A DNA stretch of 64,000 nucleotides from Micrococcales bacterium (GCA_009777345.1 WRMB01000012.1:1-64000); one strand, 5' to 3'. Positions 15,557 to 26,479 are shown, counted from the first letter of the stretch. The notes: generated by a model not told the origin, from the sequence alone. Numbers and translations are program-made.

Positions 15557-16891
15557 CTACAGCCTGCCAGCGGCCTTGAGGGCGAGGTAGCGGTCGGCCA
15601 GGGCGGGGGGCAGGTCGCCGGGCAGGGCCTCGACGACCTCGACGCCACGGCGGCGCAGGCGGGTCTCGGCGGCGGCGTGGCCCAGCCCGGTGCGTTCGGC
15701 TGAGGCAGCCTCGTAGGTCTGCACGATGTCGTTGCGGGCGGTGCGCATCTGCTCCAGCTCGGGGTCGGCGACCGCCGCGACGACGACCTGGTGGCGCTGG
15801 GCCAGCTGGGCGACGACGTCGAGCAGCCCGGCCTCGGCGGCGGCCGGGTCGATGGTGGTGAGCAGCACCACCAGGGACCGCTGCGCCATGCGGGCCTGGA
15901 CCTGGGCGGCGATCCCCGCCCAGTCGGTCTCCAGCAGGGTCGGTTCGACCGGGGCCAGCTGGTCGGCCATGGTCGGCAGCAGCTCGGCCCGGCTGGCACC
16001 GGCGACCCGGGCGCGCACCGTGCGGTCGTAGGCCAGGACCTCGACCCGGTCCCCGGCCCGGTCGGCCAGGACACCGAGCAGCAGCGCGGCCTCGATCGAG
16101 GCTTCCAGGCGGGTGCCGTCGAGCACCCGGGTGGCGCTGGTGCGCCCGGTGTCCACGACGATCATCACCCGGCGGTCGCGCTCCGGACGCCAGGTGCGCA
16201 CCACCACGTCGTTACGCCGGGCGGTGGCCCGCCAGTCGATCGAACGCACGTCGTCGCCGACGACGTACTCACGCAACGAGTCGAACTCCGTGCCCGACGA
16301 GCGGACCTGCACCGACGTGCGACCGTCCATCTCGCGCAGGCGGGCCAGCCGGGACGGCAGATGCCGGCGTGAGGCGAAGGCGGGCAGCACCCGCAGCCGT
16401 CCCCGCAGCGGGATGCGGGCCTGCCGCGCGGCCAGGCCGAGCGGACCGACGGCGCGGACCGCGACGAACGGCACGACGATATCGCCGCGGCGGCTGGGCA
16501 GCAGGGGCGTCCAGCCGCGGGCGCCCTCGCCGGGGGCGGCGACCAGGCGCAGCCGCGGGGTGTGCACCCCCCGCCGGGGCAGCGGCGAACCCGGGGGACG
16601 GTCGTCGGCGATGGCCGACGGGGGCCAGCCGTCGCGCACCGTCGCCCGGAGCTTGCGCTGACCCAGGTTGCGCACGGTCAGGGTCGCGGTGGTCGGTTCG
16701 CCGAGCCGCACCGACCGGGGCACCTCCCGCCTGACCTCCACCGCACGCGGCGAGGCCGCCAGCGCCACGTCGACCGCGACCGCCAGCACGACGACCGCCA
16801 GCCACGCCACGACCACGAGCGGGACCGGCCAGAGCACGGCCCAGACGGTGCCCAGGGCGGTCAGCGCGACCGCCCGCCAGGTGATGGCCAA
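15557..16891 (-). CDS. DUF58 (vWA-like) protein
   Basis: A 444-residue protein of the DUF58 family that partners MoxR ATPases. Two N-terminal hydrophobic stretches (residues about 7-45) anchor it in the membrane. The conserved DUF58 block GTEFDSLREYVVGDDVRSIDWRATAR lies near residues 205-230 and is followed by a vWA-like fold (VMIVVDTGRTSA). The start is TTG, supported by an AGGAG site 8 bases upstream. The C-terminus LADRYLALKAAGRL is encoded over the right island repeat. It is last of a five-gene minus-strand operon. It probably works with MoxR in assembling or maturing envelope proteins. Confidence 0.88.
   Translation of the reverse strand: MAITWRAVALTALGTVWAVLWPVPLVVVAWLAVVVLAVAVDVALAASPRAVEVRREVPRSVRLGEPTTATLTVRNLGQRKLRATVRDGWPPSAIADDRPPGSPLPRRGVHTPRLRLVAAPGEGARGWTPLLPSRRGDIVVPFVAVRAVGPLGLAARQARIPLRGRLRVLPAFASRRHLPSRLARLREMDGRTSVQVRSSGTEFDSLREYVVGDDVRSIDWRATARRNDVVVRTWRPERDRRVMIVVDTGRTSATRVLDGTRLEASIEAALLLGVLADRAGDRVEVLAYDRTVRARVAGASRAELLPTMADQLAPVEPTLLETDWAGIAAQVQARMAQRSLVVLLTTIDPAAAEAGLLDVVAQLAQRHQVVVAAVADPELEQMRTARNDIVQTYEAASAERTGLGHAAAETRLRRRGVEVVEALPGDLPPALADRYLALKAAGRL
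15576..15601. repeat. Right 26-bp direct repeat (att-like)
   Basis: Exact copy of 9104-9129, lying inside the 3' end of the DUF58 gene, which it leaves intact. Reconstitution of a gene's 3' end at one side and a displaced copy at the other is the usual outcome of site-specific integration into a gene terminus. Confidence 0.65.
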
Positions 16892-16901
16892 GGCGTCGCT
16901 C

Positions 16902-18178
<1,277 letters not shown>

Positions 18179-18182
<4 letters not shown>

Positions 18183-19360
18183 GGGTGGTGCACCTCGCTC
18201 TCTAGGCGGTCGAGCTCTTGGGCCAGCCATACCAGGCCCCGGTCGTCAGTGGGTGGCGGCCCGTACAGCAGGGACTCCACCGCGGCTGCGGGTCGGCCGC
18301 TGGCCCGGGCGGTGGCGTCGACCAGCTCGGTCGCGGGCGCCGACCGGGGCAGTCCCAGCCGGGTGCCCAGCCGCAGTGCGGAGCCGCCGCGCAGCGCCGC
18401 CGCGGCCCGCTCCCGGGCACCCATCTTCCGGTACAGCCGGGCGCGACCCCGGCTGGCCTCGGCGGCGGGGACGACCACGGGCAGCGGTTCGGCGACCACC
18501 GGGCCGAGGCGCCGACCGCGCCACAGCGCCGCGACGACGAACAGCACCAGCATCTGCAGGCCGACGACCGGCAGCGCGGGCGGCAGCACGTCCGTGAGGC
18601 CGAGGTCCTTGGTGGCCTCGGCCGACCAGGTCGGTACGTACCAGACCAGGTGCCCGTTGCGGCCGAGGCTGCGCAGCGCCAGCGCCGCGTTGCCGTGCTG
18701 GGCCAGGTCGGAGTTGACGACGGTCTCGCCGTCGGCCAGCACGGTGGTCCGCCGTCCGTCGCGTACGAACGTCACATAGGCGCCGCCCTCGCCGTACCGG
18801 TCCGGGAAGCAGAGCGTCGCGTCGAGCGTGCTGTCGCGGACCTGGACCGACGACTGCGCGGTGACCGTCCCGGCCACCCGGGCGTCGGGGTCGTCGCACC
18901 GGGCCTGCCGGGGTTCGGCGAAGAGGTCCCCGCCAGCGCTGTAGACGCCGGGGACCAGGTCTTCCAGGGTCCAGCCGACGTCCACGGCCACGAGGTCCGC
19001 CTCGGTGCCGGCCAGCTGTCGGGCCTCGGCGGACGTCAGCCTGTCGCCGACCACGGCCAGGGTGTCCCCGGCCCGGGCCTGGGCCAGCGCCTGCGACGCG
19101 CTGTCCACCACGGTGATCCGCACTCCCTGCCGCTCCAGGATCCGGGCCAGCGCCCGGGCCCCGTCCTGGCCGGGGTTGTCCGTCGCGTACGGCTTGCCGG
19201 AGGTGGCCGGCTGGGGCAGGACCATGACGACCACGCCGACCAGCACCACCGCGCCGACCACCACCCAGCCCCGAGCGCGCCGCCAGCGGCTGCGGGCCCG
19301 GCTGGCGCCGGAAGTCCCGTCACCGACCATCGTGGTCGGTGGTGCATAGGTGGCGGACAC
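18179..19360 (-). CDS. DUF4350 membrane protein
   Basis: A 393-residue protein with a membrane helix near residues 32-50 (WVVVGAVVLVGVVVMVL), an extracytoplasmic DUF4350 domain (ATDNPGQDGARALARILERQ, TLAVVGDRLTSAEA), a second helix near 270 (LVGLQMLVLFVVAALW-like) and a cytoplasmic helical tail. DUF4350 proteins are standard companions of MoxR/DUF58/DUF4129. The start is GTG. It directly abuts the DUF4129 gene upstream and overlaps MoxR downstream by 4 bp. Confidence 0.82.
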
Positions 19361-20023
19361 TCAGACCACCTCGGTGACGGTCGGGCCGACCGGTGCGACG
19401 GGCCGGACCCGCCGGGCGCGGTGCTCCAGGGCCCGCATCCGGGCCTCGTCGGCGGCGCCGACCGCGCGGTGCCCGTAGACCACCGCGTCGAAGGTGACCG
19501 CCGCGGCTGCCAGCTCGTCGGCCAGCTCGGGGAGCCGCACCCCGGCGGCGGTGGCGGCCTCGTCGGCGGTGCGACCAGGACGTTCGTCGAGCAGGGTCCG
19601 TTCCTCCAGACCTCGGACCAGGGCCCGGAACCACTCGGCCGTGGCCAGCGCCAGGTGGCCCGCCGCGGCGGCGGCCAGGGCCGCGTCCCGGATCTGCTCG
19701 GCGGTGCGGGTGTCGTCGAGCAGGGCGCTCCCGACCGCGCCCCGGACCGCCCGCGACCGGCGGACCGGTCCGGCCACCACGAAGGAGACGACCACGACCG
19801 CGACGACGATCACCGCGACGATCAGCAGCGGTCCTGGCCCGGCCGGGATGCTGGTGTCCTGCAGCCGGTCGAGCTGCTCGGCCACCCAGTCGAGCAGTCG
19901 GTGCAGCAGGTTGGGACTGGTGTGGTACTCAGACCGGGCCAGCTCGTCGGCGGCCCAGCGTTGGGCGGTCTCGGCGTCGGGGTCGACCGGTGGTTCGAGC
20001 ACTACGAAGCTGGCAGGTATCAC
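19361..20023 (-). CDS. DUF4129 protein
   Basis: A 220-residue single-pass membrane protein with a helix at about residues 67-87 (LLIVAVIVVAVVVVSFVVAG). The C-terminal DUF4129 region contains HLALATAEWFRALVRGLEERTLLDERPGRTADEAA, the conserved signature of the family. It belongs to the MoxR/DUF58 operon; such proteins resemble transglutaminase-associated modules and likely take part in envelope assembly. GTG 20023 overlaps the upstream membrane-protein gene by 4 bp. Confidence 0.85.
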   Translation of the reverse strand: MIPASFVVLEPPVDPDAETAQRWAADELARSEYHTSPNLLHRLLDWVAEQLDRLQDTSIPAGPGPLLIVAVIVVAVVVVSFVVAGPVRRSRAVRGAVGSALLDDTRTAEQIRDAALAAAAAGHLALATAEWFRALVRGLEERTLLDERPGRTADEAATAAGVRLPELADELAAAAVTFDAVVYGHRAVGAADEARMRALEHRARRVRPVAPVGPTVTEVV

Positions 20024-21177
20024 GGTGCCGACGCCTCGCTGGCAGCCCGGGCGAGCTCGAGGTCCAGACCTTCGCGACGCATCCGCACGTCGAGGTACAG
20101 CAGGGCGACGACCACCGCCTCGAACGCTGTGGTGATCGTCGACATCAGCACCAGGGTGACCGCGTTGACCGCCAGGGCCGCCATCGTCGAGACCGCGGAC
20201 AAGAAGAAGGCCAGCATGGTCAGCGGGTAGGAGACCAGGGAGGTGAGGACCCCCAGTATGAGGACGACCAGCAGGTAGATGCCCAGCAGCCGCCAGAACG
20301 AGCCGTGGGTCAGCCGCCAGGCTCGCGCCACCGTCGGCCAGAAGCCCTCGCCCTCGAGCATCAGCGCGGGCGGGACGAGCAGGGTGCGGACCGTCAGCCA
20401 CAGCCACCCGGCCGTCAGGGCCAGGCCGCCGACCACCACGAACAGGAGCACGGCCCCAGCGCCGCCGCTGCTGACGAGCACCACGAGCACGACGAAAGCC
20501 ACGAAGACCGTCAGCATGCCGAAGAAGAGCAGCAGCGAGAAACCCAGCACCGCCCAGATCCGGCGGGACCCCACGACCTGGCCCACGCTGACCTTCTGAC
20601 CGAGGACGGCCTTGCTTACCGCGACGATGAGCAACCCGGTGAGCAGCGGCGTCGCGATGGCGAGGAACGGCATGGTGGCGTACTGGGTCAGCGCCATGAG
20701 GACTAAGGCGTCCCCGCCGAGGTCTTCGGATCCGCTGCTGCCGTCGTCGTAGGTGATGCTCAGCGTGTCGCGCAGCTCGGACATGAAGAACCCGGACAGG
20801 TACGTCGTCAGGAGGGTCGCCAGGGTGACGCAGACGGTGACCACCACGGCTGTCAGACCGAACGTCACCTTCGGGTTGAACCGCACCGCCTTCATGGTGC
20901 CGTCGAGGATCTCGCCGAGCCCCAGCGGACGCAGCGGGATGATGCCCGGCTGCAGTGCTGGTGGCCGCCATGCCGGGCCAGGTCCAGGACCGTAGCCCGC
21001 AGGACCGTTGCCCAGTCCGGGCGGTGCCGGCGCCGGGGCCGGTGGGACGGCTGACGGTGCCGCGTCGGCCGGAGCCTCGCCAGGACTGGTCCAGGCGGGT
21101 GTGCCGGGGCTGGCCCAGGCGGCTGGCGCTGCCGGGTCGCCCCAGCCAGGATTGGTGTCAGGAGGTGGTTGGCTCAT
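20020..21177 (-). CDS. Multi-pass membrane protein of the MoxR operon
   Basis: A 385-residue protein with a roughly 75-residue Pro/Ala/Gly-rich N-terminus, then RPLGLGEILDGTMKAVRFNPKV, a signature of actinobacterial proteins resembling the membrane domain of glycerophosphoryl diester phosphodiesterases. About six to eight hydrophobic helices follow. No catalytic phosphodiesterase domain is present. It is the first gene of the five-gene minus-strand operon, divergent from mtrA across 156 bp. The function is unknown. Confidence 0.8.
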   Translation of the reverse strand: MSQPPPDTNPGWGDPAAPAAWASPGTPAWTSPGEAPADAAPSAVPPAPAPAPPGLGNGPAGYGPGPGPAWRPPALQPGIIPLRPLGLGEILDGTMKAVRFNPKVTFGLTAVVVTVCVTLATLLTTYLSGFFMSELRDTLSITYDDGSSGSEDLGGDALVLMALTQYATMPFLAIATPLLTGLLIVAVSKAVLGQKVSVGQVVGSRRIWAVLGFSLLLFFGMLTVFVAFVVLVVLVSSGGAGAVLLFVVVGGLALTAGWLWLTVRTLLVPPALMLEGEGFWPTVARAWRLTHGSFWRLLGIYLLVVLILGVLTSLVSYPLTMLAFFLSAVSTMAALAVNAVTLVLMSTITTAFEAVVVALLYLDVRMRREGLDLELARAASEASAP

Positions 21178-21333
21178 CGCAGAATCGTCGAGAACGGTAG
21201 TGGTCAGCGGTCGGGTGGACCGTCTCAGGTCGGCGCCGGACGGTCGTGGCCCTGCTCATCGTGCCATGCTAAACGGCTCGCCGGGTGGTCGTGACCGGCT
21301 CGGGGGCCTCCAGCGCCCCGTAGAGATGCGAGA

Positions 21334-22026
21334 ATGCCGGTCATGAAGGGTCGCGTGCTCGTGGTGGACGACGACACCGCACTGGCTGAGATGGTCGGCA
21401 TCGTCCTGCGTGCCGAAGGGTTCGAACCGTCGTTCTGCGGCGACGGCGACGAGGCGCTGGCCGTGTTCCGGGCCACCGCGCCCGACCTGGTGCTGCTCGA
21501 CCTCATGCTGCCCGGCAAGGACGGTACCGAGGTGTGCCGGGCGATCCGCGCCGAGTCCGGGGTGCCGATCGTCATGCTCACCGCCAAGTCCGACACGGTC
21601 GACGTGGTCCTCGGGCTGGAGTCCGGGGCGGACGACTACGTCTCCAAGCCGTTCAAGCCCAAGGAGCTCGTCGCCCGGGTCCGGGCCCGGCTGCGCCGCC
21701 TGGAGGGCCCGGCACCCGAGCGCCTGCGGATCCGGGACGTGATCATCGACGTGCCCGGTCACCAGGTGACCCGGGGCGGGGTGCCGGCCTCCCTGACCCC
21801 GCTGGAGTTCGACCTGCTGGTCGCGCTGGCCCGCAAGCCGTGGCAGGTGTTCACCCGCGAGGTCCTCCTCGAAGAGGTCTGGGGCTACCGGCACGCCGCG
21901 GACACCCGTCTGGTCAACGTCCACGTCCAGCGTCTGCGCGCGAAGATCGAGACCGATCCGGAACGGCCGGAGATCGTCGTCACGGTGCGTGGCGTCGGCT
22001 ACCGGGCGGGCACGTCGGACTCGTGA
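21334..22026 (+). CDS. mtrA: Two-component response regulator MtrA
   Basis: A 230-residue OmpR-type response regulator. The receiver acidic pocket is D12-D14, the phospho-acceptor is Asp 56 (DLVLLDLMLP) and the conserved Lys lies in MLTAKSD. The C-terminal winged helix contains TPLEFDLLVALARKP and HVQRLRAKIE. The neighbouring mtrB and lpqB identify it as MtrA, the regulator of cell-division, wall and osmotic functions in actinobacteria. ATG 21334 or ATG 21343 may be used; no clear ribosome binding site precedes the first, so it may be leaderless. The stop overlaps mtrB by 4 bp. Confidence 0.96.
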   Translation: MPVMKGRVLVVDDDTALAEMVGIVLRAEGFEPSFCGDGDEALAVFRATAPDLVLLDLMLPGKDGTEVCRAIRAESGVPIVMLTAKSDTVDVVLGLESGADDYVSKPFKPKELVARVRARLRRLEGPAPERLRIRDVIIDVPGHQVTRGGVPASLTPLEFDLLVALARKPWQVFTREVLLEEVWGYRHAADTRLVNVHVQRLRAKIETDPERPEIVVTVRGVGYRAGTSDS

Positions 22027-23807
22027 CCGACGCTGTGACCGAGGCCGACGCAGCCGAGGCCGCGGCAGGCCGTCCGTCGCTGGGCGCCGTGGTCCGGCGC
22101 TGGCGGTGGGTCCACCGGCTGCCGCTGTTCGTGCGCCGGTGGGTCCGTCAGGTGTGGCGGGTGTGGCGCACGTCGTTGCGGGTGCGGGTGCTGACCACCA
22201 CGCTGGCCGGGGGGGTGCTCGCGATCAGCGCGCTGGGCGGGGTCGTGGCCGACCGCACCCGCGACGGGCTGTTCGAGGCCCGGGTGCAGCAGGTCCTCCT
22301 CGACTCCGCCCGGTCTACCGCCCAGGTCCAGGCCACGTTCGACCTGTCCACGGTGACGACGGCCGCCGAGGTGCAGCAGCTGCTCTACGACGTCACGACG
22401 GAGCAGAGCGCGGCCAGCTCCCAGCAGCGCCAGGTGGTGATCTTGCGCGAGGCGGACGCCAGCCTGCTGGGACCGAGCGCCGTGGCCTCGGACCTGTCCT
22501 ACGTCGACGTGGTCTCGACGCAGCTGCGCGACGCCGTGGCGGGGGGCGGCCAGCACTGGCAGTCGGTGACGCTGCCCGTCGGGTCGAGCCGCGGGTCGGG
22601 CTCCGGATCGGTGCCGGGGGTCGTCGTCGGGCAGTCCGCGACCGTCCCGGTGGTGGGGGACTACCAGGTCTACTTCGTCTACAGCCTGCAGCCCGAGCAG
22701 GATCGGCTGGACTTCCTGCTGCGCACCCTGGCGGTGGCGGCGGTGGTGCTGGTCGGGCTGCTCGGCGCGATGGCCTACGTGGTCACCCGTCAGACGGTGC
22801 GGCCCGTCGTCGCGGCGTCGCAGGTCGCGGCCCGGTTCGCCGACGGCCACCTCGACGAGCGGATGGCGGTGCGCGGCGCCGACGAGATGGCCACCCTGGC
22901 CCGCACCTTCAACGCCATGGCCGCCAACCTGTCCGACCAGATCGCCCGGATGGAAGAGCTGTCCGCCCTGCAGCGCCGCTTCGTCTCCGACGTCTCGCAC
23001 GAGCTGCGCACCCCGCTGACCACGGTCCGGATGGCCGCCGAGGTGATACACGACGCCTCGGGCACGTTCGAGCCCGCGGTGCGTCGCTCGGCCGAGCTCA
23101 TGGTCGACCAGCTCGACCGCTTCGAGTCCATGCTGGCCGACCTGCTGGAGATCAGCCGGTTCGACGCCGGGGCGGCGACGCTCGACGCACGCAACGCGGA
23201 CGTCGTGGTGGTGGTCCGCGACGTGGTGACCTCGATCGAGCCGCTGGCCGAGCGCAAGGGGTCGCGGCTGGTGGTGTGGCTGCCCGAGGAGCCGGTCGTC
23301 GCCGATATCGACCCGCGCCGGGTGGCCCGGATCGTGCGCAACCTCATGGTCAACGCGGTGGAGCACGCCGACGGCACGGTGGTCCAGCTGGACATGGCCG
23401 CGGACGCCCAGGCCGTCGCGGTGCGGGTGCGCGACCGCGGTGTGGGCATGGACGCCGACCAGGTCGAGCACGTCTTCGACCGCTTCTGGCGGGCCGACCC
23501 GGCTCGTGCCCGGACCACCGGCGGTACCGGGCTGGGTCTGGCGATCTCCGCGGAGGACGCCCGGCTGCACGGCGGTCGGCTGGAGGCCTGGGGGCGGCCG
23601 GGCCACGGAGCGTCGTTCCGTCTCACCCTGCCGCTGTACGCCGGGACGGTGCCTAAGAGCTCGCCGCTGCCGCTGGTCCCGGCCGGGCACGAACCGGTGC
23701 GCCGGGCCAGGCCGCACGACGCCGCGGCCATGCCGCCGCTGGACCCGGAGACCGGCAGCCTGCCGGTCGTCCCCGACGAGCCAGACGAGACGGCGGCGGA
23801 CCGGTGA
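22023..23807 (+). CDS. mtrB: Sensor histidine kinase MtrB
   Basis: A 594-residue membrane histidine kinase. It has a first membrane helix near 60-80, an extracytoplasmic sensor region and a second helix near 235-258 (LAVAAVVLVGLLGAMAYVV), then HAMP, the H-box SDVSHELRTPLT with His 326, and an N/G-box region (NLMVNAVEHADG, DRGVGMD, TGGTGLGLAIS). It phosphorylates MtrA. GTG 22023 overlaps the mtrA stop, and the 3' end overlaps lpqB. The C-terminal tail of about 50 residues is Pro-rich. Confidence 0.96.
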   Translation: MTDAVTEADAAEAAAGRPSLGAVVRRWRWVHRLPLFVRRWVRQVWRVWRTSLRVRVLTTTLAGGVLAISALGGVVADRTRDGLFEARVQQVLLDSARSTAQVQATFDLSTVTTAAEVQQLLYDVTTEQSAASSQQRQVVILREADASLLGPSAVASDLSYVDVVSTQLRDAVAGGGQHWQSVTLPVGSSRGSGSGSVPGVVVGQSATVPVVGDYQVYFVYSLQPEQDRLDFLLRTLAVAAVVLVGLLGAMAYVVTRQTVRPVVAASQVAARFADGHLDERMAVRGADEMATLARTFNAMAANLSDQIARMEELSALQRRFVSDVSHELRTPLTTVRMAAEVIHDASGTFEPAVRRSAELMVDQLDRFESMLADLLEISRFDAGAATLDARNADVVVVVRDVVTSIEPLAERKGSRLVVWLPEEPVVADIDPRRVARIVRNLMVNAVEHADGTVVQLDMAADAQAVAVRVRDRGVGMDADQVEHVFDRFWRADPARARTTGGTGLGLAISAEDARLHGGRLEAWGRPGHGASFRLTLPLYAGTVPKSSPLPLVPAGHEPVRRARPHDAAAMPPLDPETGSLPVVPDEPDETAADR

Positions 23808-25459
23808 GGAGAACAGTCGGACGGTGGACGACGGGCGTCGTGGCGGGCCTCGTCCTGCTGGCGGGGTGCGCGATCCCGTCGTCGGGTCCGGTCCGGCCCG
23901 GGGACTGGCACGCGGACGAGGTCCTGGGCGCGGTCACCGTCGCCCAGGGGCCGCAGCCGGGGGCCAGCGCCCGCAGCGTCGTCGAGGGTTTCCTGACCGC
24001 CGGGGCGGCCGGGCTGACCGGGGACTTCGAGGTCGCCCGGCAGTTCCTCGACCCGGCAGACGCTCGGTCCTGGCAGCCGCTGGCCGCCGCGACCGTGACC
24101 CGCAGCACCACCCTGGAGCAGACCGCCGACGACCAGGTGGTCGCCATGCTCGCGGTGGTCGGCCAGGTCGACGCCGACGGCCGGTTCACCGAACGGTCCG
24201 GTATCGGCCAGGCGGTGACGTTCGACCTGGTCGAGGTCGAGGGCGAGTGGCGGATCACGGACCCGCCGCCGGGGCTGATCGTCAGCGACCGGGTGTTCGG
24301 GCAGCAGTACCGCCGGGCCCCGGTCTACTTCCTCACCCCGGACCGCACCCAGCTGGTGCCGGACGTGCGCTACTTCCCGGTCCACGACCTCGCCACGTCG
24401 GTGGTCTCCGAGCTGCTCGACGGTCCGTCGCCGTGGCTGCGCGGCGCGGTGGTCTCGGCGCTCCCCGACGGGGTCAGCCTCCGGTCGGAGACGGTGCGGG
24501 TCGACGGGGGCGTCGCGCAGGTGGTGCTCGAACCGGCCAGGACGGTGGGGTCCGCCGGTGAGCGTGACCTGATGCTCACCCAGATCACCAGCTCCCTGAG
24601 CCTGGGTCATATCCGGTCCGTGCAGGTGCGCGCTGGGCAGGACGGTGCCCTGCTCACCGGCGAGGACGTGCTGGCCGCGCTCCCGGCCGGTCTGCCGGTG
24701 ATGCTGTCCGGCGACGCGCTGGTCCAGCAGAGCGCCGACCTGGTACCGGTCGACGGTGTCGGGACGCTGGCCGGGCTGCGCGCCGGGGCACCGGCGGTCA
24801 GCGAGGACCAGACGCTGCGGGTCGCCCTGTCGGGCACGGACCGGCTGGTCGCGCTGCCGACCGACAGCACGGCCGCGCGCACCCTGCTGGCCGGGCCGGG
24901 CCTGGTCCGTCCGTCCGTCGACCGGCACCGCTGGGCCTGGACGGCGACGTCGGCGAAGGGTGCGGGCCTGCACGCCGTGACGGTCGAGGGCGAGGTCGTG
25001 GACGTATCGGCGCGCTGGCTGGCGGACCGCACGGTGCAGGCCCTGCGGGTGTCCCGGGAGGGGGCCAGGGTCGCCGTGGCCTCCAGCGGTCCGGACGGTC
25101 TGGTGATCGAGGTGTGCGGGGTGGTCCGGGACGCGCAGGGCAGACCGTCGTCGCTGACCGACCCGGTCCGGGTCGGGCCGGGGGTCCTGGTGGCCGACCA
25201 GATCGTCTGGACCGACCCCGAGACCTTGGTGGTGCTGGGCCGGGTCGGGGGCGTCACCACGCTCACCCGGGTCCCGGTGAGCGGGATCTCCGAGGTGCTC
25301 ACCCCGGTGCCCGACGCCGTCGCCGTGGCGGCCGACCGGTCTGGCTCCACGCTCATGGTCGCCACGGTCAGCGGGAGTCTGCTGCGTCACTACGGCAGCA
25401 CCTGGGTCGAGATCGGTCCGTCCGACCAGCCGATGCGTGACCCGACCTACCCCGGCTGA
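23804..25459 (+). CDS. lpqB: Lipoprotein LpqB
   Basis: A 551-residue lipoprotein with an N-terminal signal and lipobox LLAGC (Cys 22), followed by a GerMN-type domain and a C-terminal beta-propeller-like region. In other actinobacteria LpqB sits outside the membrane, interacts with the MtrB sensor domain and tunes MtrAB signalling. Here the GTG overlaps the mtrB stop by 4 bp, matching that partnership. Confidence 0.94.
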   Translation: MRRTVGRWTTGVVAGLVLLAGCAIPSSGPVRPGDWHADEVLGAVTVAQGPQPGASARSVVEGFLTAGAAGLTGDFEVARQFLDPADARSWQPLAAATVTRSTTLEQTADDQVVAMLAVVGQVDADGRFTERSGIGQAVTFDLVEVEGEWRITDPPPGLIVSDRVFGQQYRRAPVYFLTPDRTQLVPDVRYFPVHDLATSVVSELLDGPSPWLRGAVVSALPDGVSLRSETVRVDGGVAQVVLEPARTVGSAGERDLMLTQITSSLSLGHIRSVQVRAGQDGALLTGEDVLAALPAGLPVMLSGDALVQQSADLVPVDGVGTLAGLRAGAPAVSEDQTLRVALSGTDRLVALPTDSTAARTLLAGPGLVRPSVDRHRWAWTATSAKGAGLHAVTVEGEVVDVSARWLADRTVQALRVSREGARVAVASSGPDGLVIEVCGVVRDAQGRPSSLTDPVRVGPGVLVADQIVWTDPETLVVLGRVGGVTTLTRVPVSGISEVLTPVPDAVAVAADRSGSTLMVATVSGSLLRHYGSTWVEIGPSDQPMRDPTYPG

Positions 25460-25568
25460 CCGCTCCGCCCGTGGCTGCCGGGCTGACGAACCGTCCCCAG
25501 CCCCGGTGCGCGACGTCCTGCGCGCCGGGCGGTGCCCAGGGCTGGGGTCGACAGGCCAGGCTGGAGGG

Positions 25569-26372
25569 GTGCTCTCTGGTCTGCTGGCCGAGCTGTCCGG
25601 CCTGGTCCTGCCCGTGGCGTGCGCCGGGTGCGGGGTGAGCGACCGTCCGTGGTGCGGTCGGTGCGCCGCCTGGCTGGGCCCACCGGTGCGCTGCGAGCAG
25701 CGGGCGGGTCGGCTGGACCGGCTCGACGGCGTCGACCCGCCGCCGGTGTGGTGCGTGACCGATTTCGCCGGTCCGGTGCGCCGGGCGGTCACGGCTTGGA
25801 AGGACCGGGGCCGCACCGACCTGGGTCCGCGGTTCGCCGCGGCGCTGTCGGCGGCGGCGGGGGACGCATCGGTGCGCCAGGTGCTGGGCCGGTCGGCCGG
25901 GCCCGACGGACTGCTGGTGGTCGGGGTGCCGACCACGCCCGCGGCAGCTCGCCGCCGCGGCGGCGACCTCGTCCAGGGCCTGGTCCGGGCGGTGGTCCGC
26001 GGGTCGGACGGGTGCGCGGTGCCGCTGCGCGCCGCCCAGCCGCTGTGCAGGACCACCGGTGCCGACTCGGCCCGGCTGGGTGCCCGGGCCAGGGCCCGGC
26101 ACCTGGACGCCGCGGTGCGGGTCCGGCGTCGCTGGGTCGGCGCCCCCTGGACGGACCGGCTCGTCGGGGCCCGGGTGGTGCTCGTGGACGACGTGCTGAC
26201 CACCGGGGCGACGTTCGCGGCCTGCCGCCGGGCGCTGGTCGACGCCGGGGCGGTGGTGGTCGCGGGTCTGGTCCTGGCGTCCACCCCGGCGCCCGGGTCC
26301 GGCGGCCGACGCCGTACGGCGCACCCGAACGGCGTGGAAGTGGAAGGTCCTGGCCCGGCAGGGATAGCGTAG
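25569..26372 (+). CDS. ComF-family phosphoribosyltransferase-like protein
   Basis: A 267-residue ComF-type protein. The N-terminal Cys cluster CAGCGVSDRPWCGRC is a probable zinc finger. The C-terminal phosphoribosyltransferase-like domain has the PRPP motif VVLVDDVLTTGATF. ComF proteins take part in DNA uptake or recycling, but the role in actinobacteria is unproven. GTG 25569 is chosen to give the standard short N-terminus; the frame is open further upstream, overlapping lpqB, and GTG 25506 is an alternative. GGAGGG lies immediately before GTG 25569, closer than ideal. Confidence 0.82.
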   Translation: MLSGLLAELSGLVLPVACAGCGVSDRPWCGRCAAWLGPPVRCEQRAGRLDRLDGVDPPPVWCVTDFAGPVRRAVTAWKDRGRTDLGPRFAAALSAAAGDASVRQVLGRSAGPDGLLVVGVPTTPAAARRRGGDLVQGLVRAVVRGSDGCAVPLRAAQPLCRTTGADSARLGARARARHLDAAVRVRRRWVGAPWTDRLVGARVVLVDDVLTTGATFAACRRALVDAGAVVVAGLVLASTPAPGSGGRRRTAHPNGVEVEGPGPAGIA

Positions 26373-26479
26373 GGCTGTCGGTCCGGACTCCGCGGAGGGG
26401 GTGGTCACCACCGCCTGGCAAGGGCGGTGCCGTCACGTCGTCCGGGCGGGAGCCCGCCCCACACGCCTTGGAGGTTGTC

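Larger units (their letters stand above)
9104..15601 (+). mobile_element. DGR-carrying accessory island bounded by 26-bp direct repeats
   Basis: A block of about 6.5 kb lies between two exact 26-bp copies (9104-9129 and 15576-15601) of the 3' end of the DUF58 gene. It contains a diversity-generating retroelement (target, Avd-like gene, template repeat, reverse transcriptase), an overlapping membrane protein gene and a toxin-antitoxin-like pair. All of its genes are on the plus strand and face the minus-strand core genes to the right. Parts of it, especially 10.9-11.3 kb, are AT-richer than the core. No integrase or transposase is present, so movement would need a helper or homologous recombination. 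Confidence 0.6.

Noticed and set aside
9104..15601. A prophage or integrative conjugative element
   Set aside because: No integrase, phage structural or conjugation genes between the repeats.
22790..26284. A 1164-residue minus-strand open frame opposite mtrB, lpqB and comF
   Set aside because: High-GC antisense shadow of three well-identified genes, rich in Arg/Pro/Ser/Thr.
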